The notes under the pieces were generated by a model that was not told where the DNA came from, made no database searches, and saw nothing but the letters and a program-made list of their open reading frames with translations. Of a stretch of DNA of 64,000 nucleotides, positions 52,556-60,837 are shown piece by piece. Position numbers and translations under genes: made by a program. Each line of letters begins with the position of its first letter. The stretch's first letter is position 1. The stretch comes from an uncultured Bacteroidales bacterium. Lineage in GTDB: Bacteria; Bacteroidota; Bacteroidia; Bacteroidales; Paludibacteraceae. The DNA lies in the NCBI GenBank assembly GCA_902798385.1, contig CADBWK010000001.1:124001-188000 (forward strand), written 5' to 3'.

Positions 52556-52556
52556 T

Positions 52557-53456
52557 ATGAAACCGACATTATTTATTCTGGCTGCCGGCATGGGTAGCCG
52601 TTATGGAGGATTGAAACAGATGGATGGTCTTGGTCCTAACGGCGAAGCTATCCTCGACTACAGCGTCTTTGATGCCCTGCGTGCAGGCTTCGGTAAGATC
52701 GTTTTCGTGATCCGCAAGGACTTTGAAGATGATTTCCGTCGCGTGGTACTGAGCAAATACGAAGGCAAGGTGCAGTGCGAGATCTGCTTCCAATCCATCG
52801 ATAAAGTGCCGGCCGGTTGTACGTACAACCCGGAGCGCACCAAACCTTGGGGAACCAACCATGCCGTGTTGATGGGCAAAGACCTTATTCACGAACCTTT
52901 CGCAGTCATCAATGCCGATGATTTCTACGGCGCGGATGCCTTCCGTGTGCTGGCAGATTTCCTGCGTTCGGTAGAGGGCAAGCAAGGCGAGTACTGCATG
53001 GTCGGATACCGCGTAGCCAACACGCTCAGCGAGAACGGATCGGTTAGCCGCGGTGTATGTACTACCGATGCCAACGGATTGCTGACCGATGTGGTAGAGC
53101 GTACGAAGATAGAAGAGAAGAACGGAACGATTGTCTTCACAGAGGATGGAGTAGATACCGCTTTGGATCCGCACACCCCTGTTTCGATGAACATGTGGGG
53201 CTTCACACCGGAGTATTTTGAGTACACTGAGAAAGCGTTCCATACCTTCTTGGCTGCGCACGGACAGGAACTCAAATCGGAGTTCTACATCCCGACGCTG
53301 GTCAACCAACTCATCAACGAGGGCAAGGCCAGCTGCAAAGTGCTGGACACCACCGCCAAATGGTTTGGTGTGACCTACGCAGAAGACCGTCCGCAGGTGG
53401 TTATGAAAATCAATAATCTCATCAAAGAGGGTGTTTACCCCGCTAAATTATTCTAG
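52557..53456 (+). CDS. Sugar nucleotidyltransferase
   Basis: 299 aa from the ATG at 52557, one base after the YitT stop; the longer frame overlaps yitT and is rejected. N-terminal AAGMGSRYGGLKQMDGLGP is a variant of the pyrophosphorylase signature GxGxR...K; AVINADDFYGADAF carries the metal-binding Asp. Two further words, NMWGFTPEYFEYTE and SEFYIPTLVNQLI, are typical of a Bacteroidota nucleotidyltransferase group. The substrate is probably a hexose-1-phosphate, given galE and manA downstream (inference). Confidence 0.87.
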   Translation: MKPTLFILAAGMGSRYGGLKQMDGLGPNGEAILDYSVFDALRAGFGKIVFVIRKDFEDDFRRVVLSKYEGKVQCEICFQSIDKVPAGCTYNPERTKPWGTNHAVLMGKDLIHEPFAVINADDFYGADAFRVLADFLRSVEGKQGEYCMVGYRVANTLSENGSVSRGVCTTDANGLLTDVVERTKIEEKNGTIVFTEDGVDTALDPHTPVSMNMWGFTPEYFEYTEKAFHTFLAAHGQELKSEFYIPTLVNQLINEGKASCKVLDTTAKWFGVTYAEDRPQVVMKINNLIKEGVYPAKLF

Positions 53457-53457
53457 T

Positions 53458-54486
53458 ATGGCCAGAATCCTTGTCACCGGTGGAACCGGATATATCGGCT
53501 CGCACACAGTCGTGGAGCTTATGCAGAAAGGCTACGACGTGACCATCGTAGATAACCTCTCCAACTCGTCCATCGACGTGCTGGACGGTATCACGGAGAT
53601 CGTCGGACACAAACCGGAATTCGCCAATATCGATTGCTGTAACTTCATGGACTTGGACAATGTGTTCCGCCAGTTTACGGACATCGTGGGTGTGATCCAT
53701 TTCGCCGCCAGCAAAGCGGTAGGCGAGTCCGTGGAGAAACCGCTCATGTACTATCGTAACAACATCGGAAGCCTCGTGACGTTGCTGGAGGTGATGAAGT
53801 TGCATCAAGTACCCAATATTGTCTTCTCATCCTCTTGCACCGTATACGGTCAACCGGACAACGATCATCTGCCGGTAGATGAGACCGCGCCGATTCAGAA
53901 AGCGCTCTCTCCGTACGGAAATACCAAGCAGATCAACGAAGAGATCATCTGCGATGAAGCACACGCCGATAAGGGACTGCACGCTACGATCTTGCGTTAC
54001 TTCAATCCGATCGGAGCCCATCCCTCGGCACTCATCGGCGAACTGCCGAATGGCGTACCGCAGAACCTGCTTCCGTTCATCACGCAGACTGCAGCCGGAT
54101 TACGTCCGGAACTCAAAGTGTTCGGCAATGATTACAACACGCCCGATGGCTCGTGTATCCGCGATTATATCTACGTAGTAGATCTCGCCAAGGCACACGT
54201 CAAAGCGATCGACCGCATGCTGGAAGTCAAAGACCGCGACCAAGTGGAGGTGTTCAACCTCGGTACCGGCACCGGACTCAGTGTCCTCACGCTCATTAAT
54301 GAGTTTGAAGCGGCAACAGGTCTCAAACTGCCATACACCATCGTAGGTCGCAGAGAAGGCGATATCGAACAGGTGTGGGCTGCTCCGAAGAAAGCCAATG
54401 AAGTGCTGGGATGGAAAGCCGACACCCCGATTCGTGACGTCCTTGCGTCGGCATGGAAGTGGGAGAAACATATCAGAAAACTATAA
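53458..54486 (+). CDS. galE: UDP-glucose 4-epimerase
   Basis: 342 aa from the ATG at 53458, one base after the previous stop. Short-chain dehydrogenase fold: TGGTGYIGSHTVVEL (NAD-binding), SSSCTVYGQP with the catalytic Ser, SPYGNTKQ (Tyr-x3-Lys), and RYFNPIGAHPSA. Interconverts UDP-Glc and UDP-Gal (possibly also the N-acetyl forms). It may feed the glycan locus although 15 kb away. Confidence 0.95.
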   Translation: MARILVTGGTGYIGSHTVVELMQKGYDVTIVDNLSNSSIDVLDGITEIVGHKPEFANIDCCNFMDLDNVFRQFTDIVGVIHFAASKAVGESVEKPLMYYRNNIGSLVTLLEVMKLHQVPNIVFSSSCTVYGQPDNDHLPVDETAPIQKALSPYGNTKQINEEIICDEAHADKGLHATILRYFNPIGAHPSALIGELPNGVPQNLLPFITQTAAGLRPELKVFGNDYNTPDGSCIRDYIYVVDLAKAHVKAIDRMLEVKDRDQVEVFNLGTGTGLSVLTLINEFEAATGLKLPYTIVGRREGDIEQVWAAPKKANEVLGWKADTPIRDVLASAWKWEKHIRKL

Positions 54487-54489
54487 ACT

Positions 54490-55485
54490 ATGTTATATCC
54501 GTTTAAATTCAGGGCCAAACTGTTCCATAAGATTTGGGGCGGACATACCATCGAGAAATGGTATGACCATGTGCCGGCCGACTACGAGAACGTAGGCGAG
54601 GCTTGGGTCATGTCAGACGTAGAGAAGTATCCGACCGAAGTGATCAACGGTTCCCATGCCGGCGACAGTCTGCAGGATCTGCTGGAGGTATATATGGACG
54701 AACTTGTCGGAGAGAAAGTGTACGACGTTTTCGGAAACCATTTCCCTTTACTGCTCAAGTTCATTGACGCCACGGACGACCTCTCTATTCAGGTGCATCC
54801 GGACGATGAGTACGCGTTGGAGAACGAGAAATGTCTGGGTAAAACAGAAATGTGGTACGTGCTGCCCGCACAGGGACAATCGGCCATCTACCTCGGCTGG
54901 AAACAGCAGATGAACGTATCGCTCATCCACGCGGCCATCCAAGATGGTACGCTCTCGGACTACCTGCGCGAGTATAAGGTACACGAAGGCGATGTGGCTT
55001 ATATCCCTTCGGGCACGGTACATGCCATGCGCAAAGATACCATCGTTGCAGAGATTCAGGAGAATAGCGACATCACCTACCGTCTCTATGACTATAACCG
55101 TGTAGGAAATGACGGTAAGAAACGACCACTTAAGCTTGATAAAGCGCTCAAAGTGATGGATTTCTCGCCCAAGAACGATGCCTCTTGTGTGTCGACTGCA
55201 CCGCGCATTGACGGGGTTGTGAACCTCAAGCAATGTCCGTATTTCACAGCGAACCTGTTATCGCCCACCAAGCCGATTCAGCGCGATTACGCTCCGCTTG
55301 ACTCGTTCGTGGCGTATATGTGCGTAGAAGGTCAGGGCAGCATCACCGCGCTCGATTGTGAGACAGAGGATAAGACCGTATCGCTGAAAAAAGGAGAAGC
55401 AGTGTTGATTCCTGCTTCCCTAAACGATATCCGCATCGACCCGCAAGGTCATTGCAAACTGCTCGAGATCTATATCGAACTCTAA
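54490..55485 (+). CDS. manA: Mannose-6-phosphate isomerase, class I
   Basis: 331 aa. Zinc-binding cupin: IWGGHTIEKWYDHVP near the start, LLKFIDATDDLSIQVHPDDEYA (split: the zinc-binding QVHPDD motif), TEMWYVL and IPSGTVHAMRKD. Interconverts mannose-6-phosphate and fructose-6-phosphate. Last gene of the operon; its stop overlaps the convergent rsmD stop by four bases. Confidence 0.94.
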   Translation: MLYPFKFRAKLFHKIWGGHTIEKWYDHVPADYENVGEAWVMSDVEKYPTEVINGSHAGDSLQDLLEVYMDELVGEKVYDVFGNHFPLLLKFIDATDDLSIQVHPDDEYALENEKCLGKTEMWYVLPAQGQSAIYLGWKQQMNVSLIHAAIQDGTLSDYLREYKVHEGDVAYIPSGTVHAMRKDTIVAEIQENSDITYRLYDYNRVGNDGKKRPLKLDKALKVMDFSPKNDASCVSTAPRIDGVVNLKQCPYFTANLLSPTKPIQRDYAPLDSFVAYMCVEGQGSITALDCETEDKTVSLKKGEAVLIPASLNDIRIDPQGHCKLLEIYIEL

Positions 55486-56012
55486 TGAAAGAACGAGAAG
55501 TGCACACTTCCGTACGTGCGCGTCTCATAATGCCTCGGGTGGCTCGTAAAATCGGTATCTTTACCGTGTTCAATAACGAGCCATCCGTTTTCTTTTAGTA
55601 TGTCGCGCTCTAAGATGACGTCGGGCAGAGTAGGTAAGGCTTCCAAAGCATAAGGCGGATCGGCAAAGATCAGATCGTACTTGGTTCGGCATGCACTCAA
55701 AAACTTAAACACATCGCCTCGTATCACACTCAGATTGCGGATCCCTAATTGCCGGCAACAGGTGATGATCCAGTTCTGCTGTACATGCGCGATCTCTACC
55801 GCTGTCACCTCTCGTGCGCCGCGACTGATGCACTCAATACCGATACCTCCTGTACCGGCAAATAAATCGAGTACATCGATGCCGTCCAAATCCATTCGGT
55901 TGTTGAGCAGATTGAACAGACTCTCCTTGGCAAAGTCCGTCGTTGGCCTCGCTGTGATATTTTTAGGGGGCGACAATCGCCGCCCCCCATATCTTCCAGA
56001 GATAATTCTCAT
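55482..56012 (-). CDS. rsmD: 16S rRNA (guanine966-N2)-methyltransferase
   Basis: 176 aa. Starts MRIISGRYGGRRL as usual for RsmD; VLDLFAGTGGIGIECISRGA is the SAM loop and FADPPYALE the catalytic DPPY motif. Overlaps the upstream gene by one base. Confidence 0.95.
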   Translation of the reverse strand: MRIISGRYGGRRLSPPKNITARPTTDFAKESLFNLLNNRMDLDGIDVLDLFAGTGGIGIECISRGAREVTAVEIAHVQQNWIITCCRQLGIRNLSVIRGDVFKFLSACRTKYDLIFADPPYALEALPTLPDVILERDILKENGWLVIEHGKDTDFTSHPRHYETRTYGSVHFSFFH

Positions 56013-56770
56013 TACTCCCAGTTACCTGCGTTGTTGTTCGGCGAGTAAATATCACCCACCTTCAAACCAGCGTAGTGGTCGAGCTTGTTTTCTTTATCGA
56101 TCAGGTTAACCAACTCCTGCTTATTCAGGTCGCCCAGATAGCTCTCGTAAGAAGCGCGTGCCTCGAACAGCGGAACACGGATGCCCTGGCTTGTCTTGTA
56201 ATCGTTGTTAACCTCGATCTCATAACGCTGACCGTTGCTGTACGGGATCTCCATGATCTGATCGATCGTCGTCTCGTCGTACTCGCCCTTATACAGGGAT
56301 TGCAACATATTCAACTCAATCGTATCACGACGGAAACCTGCCAAACCATTATCCTTCACGTCTTTGTCGTTCTCCCAGATGTAAGCATACAAAGCATCGC
56401 TATCTTCAAAACTCTGCTTTTTCAGCGCTTTCTTCTTTGCTTCGTTCAGGATCTTGATGGCTTTGTGCTCGGTCAAACCGGCCTCCAACTGCTTATCCGT
56501 CAGACTACCTTCCTTCAACAACTCTTTCTTCGGAGCGGTCTTCAGGAACAATAACAAAGAGTCATGATTGGCGGTGAATACACCCTTTTGATGGTGATAC
56601 TCCACCTCTGCAGTACGCAAATCAACCAGATGTTTGATGACTGCTACCTCGCGCTCAGCACGCGTGTTCTCAAACTTAATAGGCGTTGTTACGCTCGATG
56701 CGCAGAAGTAAGCCATTACTACTGCTGCAATGCCAAGTAAGCAAATTACAAGGGTTCTTGTCGTTTTCAT
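56012..56770 (-). CDS. Membrane-anchored protein of unknown function
   Basis: 252 aa, not recognised. One N-terminal membrane helix (about residues 7-28, LVICLLGIAAVVMAYFCASS), then a helical, charged periplasmic part with AEREVAVIKHLVDLRTAEVEY, a layout like the long helix plus globular head of pilin-like or pseudopilin proteins, but without a prepilin peptidase site. Ends with Asn-rich NNNAGNWE. Coupled to rsmD by a 1-base overlap and driven by the promoter at 56807-56837. Confidence 0.7.
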   Translation of the reverse strand: MKTTRTLVICLLGIAAVVMAYFCASSVTTPIKFENTRAEREVAVIKHLVDLRTAEVEYHHQKGVFTANHDSLLLFLKTAPKKELLKEGSLTDKQLEAGLTEHKAIKILNEAKKKALKKQSFEDSDALYAYIWENDKDVKDNGLAGFRRDTIELNMLQSLYKGEYDETTIDQIMEIPYSNGQRYEIEVNNDYKTSQGIRVPLFEARASYESYLGDLNKQELVNLIDKENKLDHYAGLKVGDIYSPNNNAGNWE

Positions 56771-56806
56771 TATAGGTTAAATTTTAATATTTCCACAAAA
56801 TCGCTG

Positions 56807-56837
56807 CAAAATTACAAAAAAATTTTTATATGTGCAA
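56807..56837 (-). promoter_or_regulatory. Promoter of the 252-aa gene and rsmD, sharing its -33 box with rel
   Basis: Minus strand: -33 box TTGCACATATA starting at 56837 and -7 box TAATTTTG (56814-56807), 23 bases apart. Confidence 0.8.
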
Positions 56838-56854
56838 ATTTTTTCGTATCTTTG
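56824..56854 (+). promoter_or_regulatory. Promoter of the rel-recR operon
   Basis: -7 box TATCTTTG (56847-56854); 23 bases upstream is TTTTATATGTGC (56824-56835), the other strand of the opposing -33 box. Transcript start near 56861, giving a leader of only about 17 nt before the rel ATG. Confidence 0.7.
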
Positions 56855-56877
56855 TGCCGTTTTTTAGAATTAGATGA

Positions 56878-58314
56878 ATGGAAGATAGCAATAAGGTACT
56901 TTTTTCGATACTGAATGAGCGGCTGGAACTTCTCCGTCAACTTGATAAAGAGGAGGACTCGGAGAAAAAGAGACACATCGCGCGGGAGACACAGAATCTC
57001 CATGCGCCGATGGCGCATCGACTCGGTCTCTATCAGATCAAAACTGAGATGGAAGACCTTGCGCTCAAGTTCCTCGATTACGATACCTATAAATATATCG
57101 CGCACGCGCTTAACGCGAAGAAAACTGAGCGCGAGGCCTACATAGCGTCGTTTATCGCGCCGCTGGAGAAAAAACTGACGGAAGAGGGATTCAAATTCAC
57201 CATCAAAGGGCGTCCTAAGTCCATCCACTCGATCTACCACAAGATGCAGGCACAGCACTGCGATGTAGACAAGATCTACGACCTCTTTGCGATCCGCATC
57301 ATTTTGGACTCGGCGCCGGAGAAAGAGAAATCCGATTGTTGGCAGGTCTATTCCTTGATCACCGATATCTTCCCGCCCAACCCTAAACGGCTTCGCGATT
57401 GGCTGTCTGTGCCCAAAGAGAACGGCTATGAGTCCTTACACACGACGGTGCTGGGACCGCAAAACCGCTGGGTCGAAGTGCAGATCCGTACCCGTCGCAT
57501 GGACGAGATAGCAGAGCAGGGAGTAGCGGCTCACTGGTCGTACAAAGGTGTCAAAGGTTCGATCGTACAGAGCTCCGGAGACGTGTTTGTCTTCACACCG
57601 ACCGGCGACTTAAGACGTCTTCCGGCAGGTGCCACCGTACTGGATTTCGCGTATTCGATACACAGCGAAGTAGGCGCGCACTGCGTTGGAGGTATTATTC
57701 GCAACCAGAATGTCTCCATTCGACAGAAGCTCGAGAACGGCGATCAGGTGTCTGTAATGACCTCGCCGAACCAGCATCCGAATGCCGATTGGTTGAATGT
57801 GGTGGTGTCCACCAAAGCCAAGAATAAGATTCGTCAGGCACTCAAAGAGATCGAGTACAAACAGGCTGCAGAAGGCAAGGAGATCATCGACCGGAAATTC
57901 AAGAACTGGAAGATTAACTATACCGAAGGGGACATCACCAAGATGGCTATCCGTCTCGGATACAAGGCTGTGTCCGACATGTATCAGGCGGTTGCGACCG
58001 GTAAGGAGATGATCCAACGGCTGCGTGACGTGTTGCAGGAACCCGAGGAGGCACCTGTTCAACGCGAACATACCGAGTATGTCGATCGCTCTGAACTCAA
58101 AGGTCTTGCTATCGAGGTGGACATGAACGTCAAGAACGTGGACTACAATCTCTCCAAGTGCTGTAACCCACAACCCGGAGATCCGATCTTTGCCTTCGTG
58201 TCCGTACTCAAAGGTATCCGTATCCACCGTGTCGACTGTCCGAATGCAGCCGATATACGCAAACGTTATCCTTATCGAATGATCCCTGCCCATTGGGCGA
58301 AGAAACATGAGTGA
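56878..58314 (+). CDS. rel: Short RelA/SpoT-family (p)ppGpp synthetase without HD and ACT domains
   Basis: 478 aa against about 730 for typical Bacteroidota Rel proteins. Residues about 40-220 are the synthetase: [45 protein letters not shown] and [26 protein letters not shown] domain follows (about 235-294), a helical region, and the zinc-finger/CC domain with KCCNPQPGD (about 427-435). The N-terminal HD hydrolase domain is absent, and the promoter lies just upstream, so it is not a missed start. The C-terminal ACT domain is also absent. It should therefore make but not degrade (p)ppGpp. Overlaps recR by 8 bases. Confidence 0.92.
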   Translation: MEDSNKVLFSILNERLELLRQLDKEEDSEKKRHIARETQNLHAPMAHRLGLYQIKTEMEDLALKFLDYDTYKYIAHALNAKKTEREAYIASFIAPLEKKLTEEGFKFTIKGRPKSIHSIYHKMQAQHCDVDKIYDLFAIRIILDSAPEKEKSDCWQVYSLITDIFPPNPKRLRDWLSVPKENGYESLHTTVLGPQNRWVEVQIRTRRMDEIAEQGVAAHWSYKGVKGSIVQSSGDVFVFTPTGDLRRLPAGATVLDFAYSIHSEVGAHCVGGIIRNQNVSIRQKLENGDQVSVMTSPNQHPNADWLNVVVSTKAKNKIRQALKEIEYKQAAEGKEIIDRKFKNWKINYTEGDITKMAIRLGYKAVSDMYQAVATGKEMIQRLRDVLQEPEEAPVQREHTEYVDRSELKGLAIEVDMNVKNVDYNLSKCCNPQPGDPIFAFVSVLKGIRIHRVDCPNAADIRKRYPYRMIPAHWAKKHE

Positions 58315-58921
58315 TTATCCAAGCGTCATATTAGAACAAGCGGTCAATCAGATGGCCTCGTTGCCCGGAGTAGGGCGGAGAACCGCTCTCCGTCTGGTGC
58401 TGCATCTGTTGCGCCAACCGGAAGCTGAAGTGGAAGCGTTCTCCAATGCGTTCACGCGCCTTAAGAAGGATGTTGTATACTGCCGCGAGTGCCATAATAT
58501 ATCCGATACCGAACTCTGTCCGATATGTGCTTCTACCCGCCGCGACCATGCGACCATTTGCGTGGTGGAGAACGTTCAGGACGTCATGTCCATCGAGAAT
58601 ACCGGTCAGTACAACGGCGTCTATCATGTGCTCGGCGGCATCATTTCGCCGATGGAGGGTATAGGTCCAAAGGATATAGAGATCGACTCGCTCATTGAGC
58701 GGGTTACCAAAGGTAATATCGACGAAATCATCCTCGCACTGCCTACGACCATGGAGGGCGACACAACGAATTTCTATATCTATCGCCGCCTCCAAAACGC
58801 CGGTATTGACATCAAGATATCGCAGATAGCCCGCGGTGTGGCAGTTGGCAACCAAATCGAATATACGGACGAGATCACCCTCGGACGCTCCATCGTTAAT
58901 AGAACTATATTTAAAGCATAA
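58307..58921 (+). CDS. recR: Recombination protein RecR
   Basis: 204 aa. Helix-hairpin-helix [20 protein letters not shown] (split: [12 protein letters not shown]), C4 zinc finger [16 protein letters not shown], Toprim domain ([16 protein letters not shown]) and a C-terminal Walker-B-like region. Clamps DNA with RecO/RecF at gaps. The RecR ATG lies within the rel 3' end; the stop overlaps the next start (TAATG). Confidence 0.97.
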   Translation: MSDYPSVILEQAVNQMASLPGVGRRTALRLVLHLLRQPEAEVEAFSNAFTRLKKDVVYCRECHNISDTELCPICASTRRDHATICVVENVQDVMSIENTGQYNGVYHVLGGIISPMEGIGPKDIEIDSLIERVTKGNIDEIILALPTTMEGDTTNFYIYRRLQNAGIDIKISQIARGVAVGNQIEYTDEITLGRSIVNRTIFKA

Positions 58922-59361
58922 TGGAAGAAAATCAAGTTATCCGCCAACTCAATTGGATCTATTACATCCAAATGGTCATTGCACTCATCGTCCTCACCGC
59001 CATGTATTACGCATGGTCGAAAGGGCTCTATGAACCGCTGGACAGGATGTCCTCGTTAGGTCAAGCCGTGCAGTATATCATCATCTTCGATGCCCTCATT
59101 ACCATTCCCTTGGGTCTCTATATCGTCAAATGGATCAAACCGCAGACCTACGATAAGTACTTCAAATGTGCCGCGGCGCGTATCCTCTTGGCGTCCAACA
59201 CCATGCCGCTTGGTATAGCTGCTTACTACTGGATGGGGTGTTACCAATCGATGCTGTGGGTAGCCGCGATCGCAGCCGTTGCTTGGTATTTCAGCAAACC
59301 CACACGCGGCAAAATGGAAGCGGAAATGACTCCCGAAGACCCGAATATTCCTACGTATTGA
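58921..59361 (+). CDS. Small four-helix membrane protein
   Basis: 146 aa with four hydrophobic segments (about residues 11-30, 44-66, 82-100, 105-122). Not recognised. Coupled to recR by one base and one base ahead of the HAD gene, so it is a real member of the operon. No catalytic motif seen. Confidence 0.75.
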   Translation: MEENQVIRQLNWIYYIQMVIALIVLTAMYYAWSKGLYEPLDRMSSLGQAVQYIIIFDALITIPLGLYIVKWIKPQTYDKYFKCAAARILLASNTMPLGIAAYYWMGCYQSMLWVAAIAAVAWYFSKPTRGKMEAEMTPEDPNIPTY

Positions 59362-59362
59362 T

Positions 59363-59785
59363 ATGATTATAGCTTGTGACTTTGATGGTACGATCGTTAC
59401 CCACGAGTACCCGAAAATAGGCAAACCCATCCCCTTTGCCATCCAGACCCTCAAGAAACTTCAGGATGAGGATCATCACCAGATCATCCTCTGGACGGTG
59501 CGGGAAGGCGACCTGCTCCAAGAGGCCATTGATTACTGCAAGTCCAAAGGATTGGAATTCTATGCGGTTAATTCCAATTATCCGGAAGAAGAACCAGAGC
59601 ACGGCACGGCGCGCAAATTGGTAGCTGATCTCTGGATCGATGACCGCAATCTCGGTGGACTGCCCGATTGGGGAGTAATCTATAATATGATTCATTCCGG
59701 ACATCCCTACGAACCCGCTCCGCAGGGGAATATGGAAGATCTTCGTCCTCAGAAAAAAGGCTTCTTTGCCAAACTGTTTGACTAA
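59363..59785 (+). CDS. HAD-superfamily phosphatase-like protein
   Basis: 140 aa. Catalytic DxD motif at the start (IIACDFDGTIV), a Thr in LWTVREGDLLQEA as motif II, and WIDDRN as motif IV; motif III lysine may be one of those in YCKSKGLE. It has a minimal cap, like small Bacteroides HAD proteins of the BT0820 type. Substrate unknown; the aspartates needed for phosphatase chemistry are present. Confidence 0.85.
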   Translation: MIIACDFDGTIVTHEYPKIGKPIPFAIQTLKKLQDEDHHQIILWTVREGDLLQEAIDYCKSKGLEFYAVNSNYPEEEPEHGTARKLVADLWIDDRNLGGLPDWGVIYNMIHSGHPYEPAPQGNMEDLRPQKKGFFAKLFD

Positions 59786-59812
59786 ATATCCAGTATCCAA
59801 TGTCCAATATCC
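59785..59812. repeat. 7-bp tandem repeat that provides the GNAT start codon (4 units)
   Basis: Units aatatcc, agtatcc, aatgtcc, aatatcc. The ATG at 59800 arises from the third unit (A to ATG by one base difference from aatatcc), and the repeat encodes the first residues MSNI. Confidence 0.75.
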
Positions 59813-60309
59813 GCTTGCGTAAACTCGAGCCCTCCGACTTGCCGTTTCTCTATTTATGGGAGAACGATGCGGCTGCTTGGGCAGATGGCGACAATCATAA
59901 TCCCTTGTCCCAACAGGATTTGCGCGATTATATTGAATCCACAACCGGCGATATATACAAGGACGGTCAGTTACGTCTGATTATAGAGCAATCACCAATG
60001 ACCAATGACCAATCACCCATTACCCTTGGTTGCATCGATCTCTTTGATTTCGACCCCCGGAATCGCAAGACCGCGCTCGGAATGTACATCGCGCCGGAAC
60101 ACCGCGGTAAAGGAGTAGGGCGGCAAGCGCTCGAGCAATTGGAGGCCTATGCTTTTGGTCATCTTAATCTCCGCCTCTTATACGCTGTCATCGCCACGAA
60201 TAACGAGCCCTGTTCGGCGCTTTACCGCTCCGCCGGCTACCAACCTTCATCTCCTCTACCGGCTTGGACACTCGAATCCGATGCCGTCATTTGGATAAAA
60301 AAACAATAA
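59800..60309 (+). CDS. GNAT-family N-acetyltransferase (RimJ/RimL-like)
   Basis: 169 aa. RLRKLEPSDLPFLYLWEND start, GMYIAPEHRGKGVGRQALEQL (acetyl-CoA binding loop R/Q-x-x-G-x-G/A) and NEPCSALYRSAGYQP at the end. A 7-bp repeat (59992-60026) inserts EQSPMTNDQSPIT between two core strands. Acceptor unknown. Last gene before a terminator. Confidence 0.9.
   Translation: MSNIRLRKLEPSDLPFLYLWENDAAAWADGDNHNPLSQQDLRDYIESTTGDIYKDGQLRLIIEQSPMTNDQSPITLGCIDLFDFDPRNRKTALGMYIAPEHRGKGVGRQALEQLEAYAFGHLNLRLLYAVIATNNEPCSALYRSAGYQPSSPLPAWTLESDAVIWIKKQ
59992..60026. repeat. 7-bp tandem repeat inside the GNAT gene (5 units)
   Basis: Units tcaccaa, tgaccaa, tgaccaa, tcaccca, ttaccct, in frame, at a beta-turn position of the GNAT fold. 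Confidence 0.8.
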
Positions 60310-60311
60310 AA

Positions 60312-60346
60312 ATGGCATACACTCTTGTGTATGTCATTCTTTTTTT
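60312..60346 (+). terminator. Terminator of the rel operon, overlapping the mce promoter
   Basis: An 11-bp stem with one G-U pair (60312-60322 with 60327-60337, loop TCTT) and a T run to 60346. Its 3' arm supplies most of the -33 box of the next promoter. Confidence 0.85.
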
Positions 60347-60355
60347 GTACCTTTG
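60325..60355 (+). promoter_or_regulatory. Promoter of the methylmalonyl-CoA operon
   Basis: -33 box TTGTGTATGTCA (60325-60336) and -7 box TACCTTTG (60348-60355), 23 bases apart. Transcript start near 60362, leader of about 55 nt. Confidence 0.85.
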
Positions 60356-60416
60356 TAGCCGATTTCGTATTATACGCGAAGAATACTATAAAACAATATA
60401 AAAAAACACATTTCTT

Positions 60417-60830
60417 ATGAAACCCACACACATTGAGCATTTGGGTATTGCAGTTACCTCTATCGAAGAGGCTGCTCCCTTCTTTGAGTTCCTTTCCGGA
60501 AACAAATGTTATTCAATCGAAGTAGTAGAAGACCAAAAGGTCCGCACTGCTTTCTTTAAGGTTGGTGAAGTGAAGATCGAGCTTCTGGAGCCGACGAGCC
60601 CGGAATCCACGATTGCTAAGTTCATCGAGAAGAACGGTGGTCGCGGTGGTGTTCACCACGTTGCTTTCAACGTTGAGAACGTAGCTGACGCACTCGCAGA
60701 ATGCGAGGCAGCAGGTATCCAACTCATCGACAAGGCTCCGCGTAAAGGCGCTGAGAACCTGATGATTGCTTTCCTGCACCCGAAATCCACCAAGGGCGTA
60801 TTAACCGAATTGTGTCAACAGCCGAAATAA
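60417..60830 (+). CDS. mce: Methylmalonyl-CoA epimerase
   Basis: 137 aa, glyoxalase/VOC fold. Interconverts (R)- and (S)-methylmalonyl-CoA. Metal ligands: His in HIEHLGIAV, His in GGVHHVAF and Glu near the end (LTELCQQ); KIELLEPTSPES is typical. First gene of the propionate operon, 7 bases before mmdA. Confidence 0.95.
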   Translation: MKPTHIEHLGIAVTSIEEAAPFFEFLSGNKCYSIEVVEDQKVRTAFFKVGEVKIELLEPTSPESTIAKFIEKNGGRGGVHHVAFNVENVADALAECEAAGIQLIDKAPRKGAENLMIAFLHPKSTKGVLTELCQQPK

Positions 60831-60837
60831 GCACACT

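Noticed and set aside
52401-52556. Longer N-terminus for the nucleotidyltransferase at 52557
   Set aside because: It would overlap yitT in another frame; the pyrophosphorylase fold begins right at the ATG at 52557.
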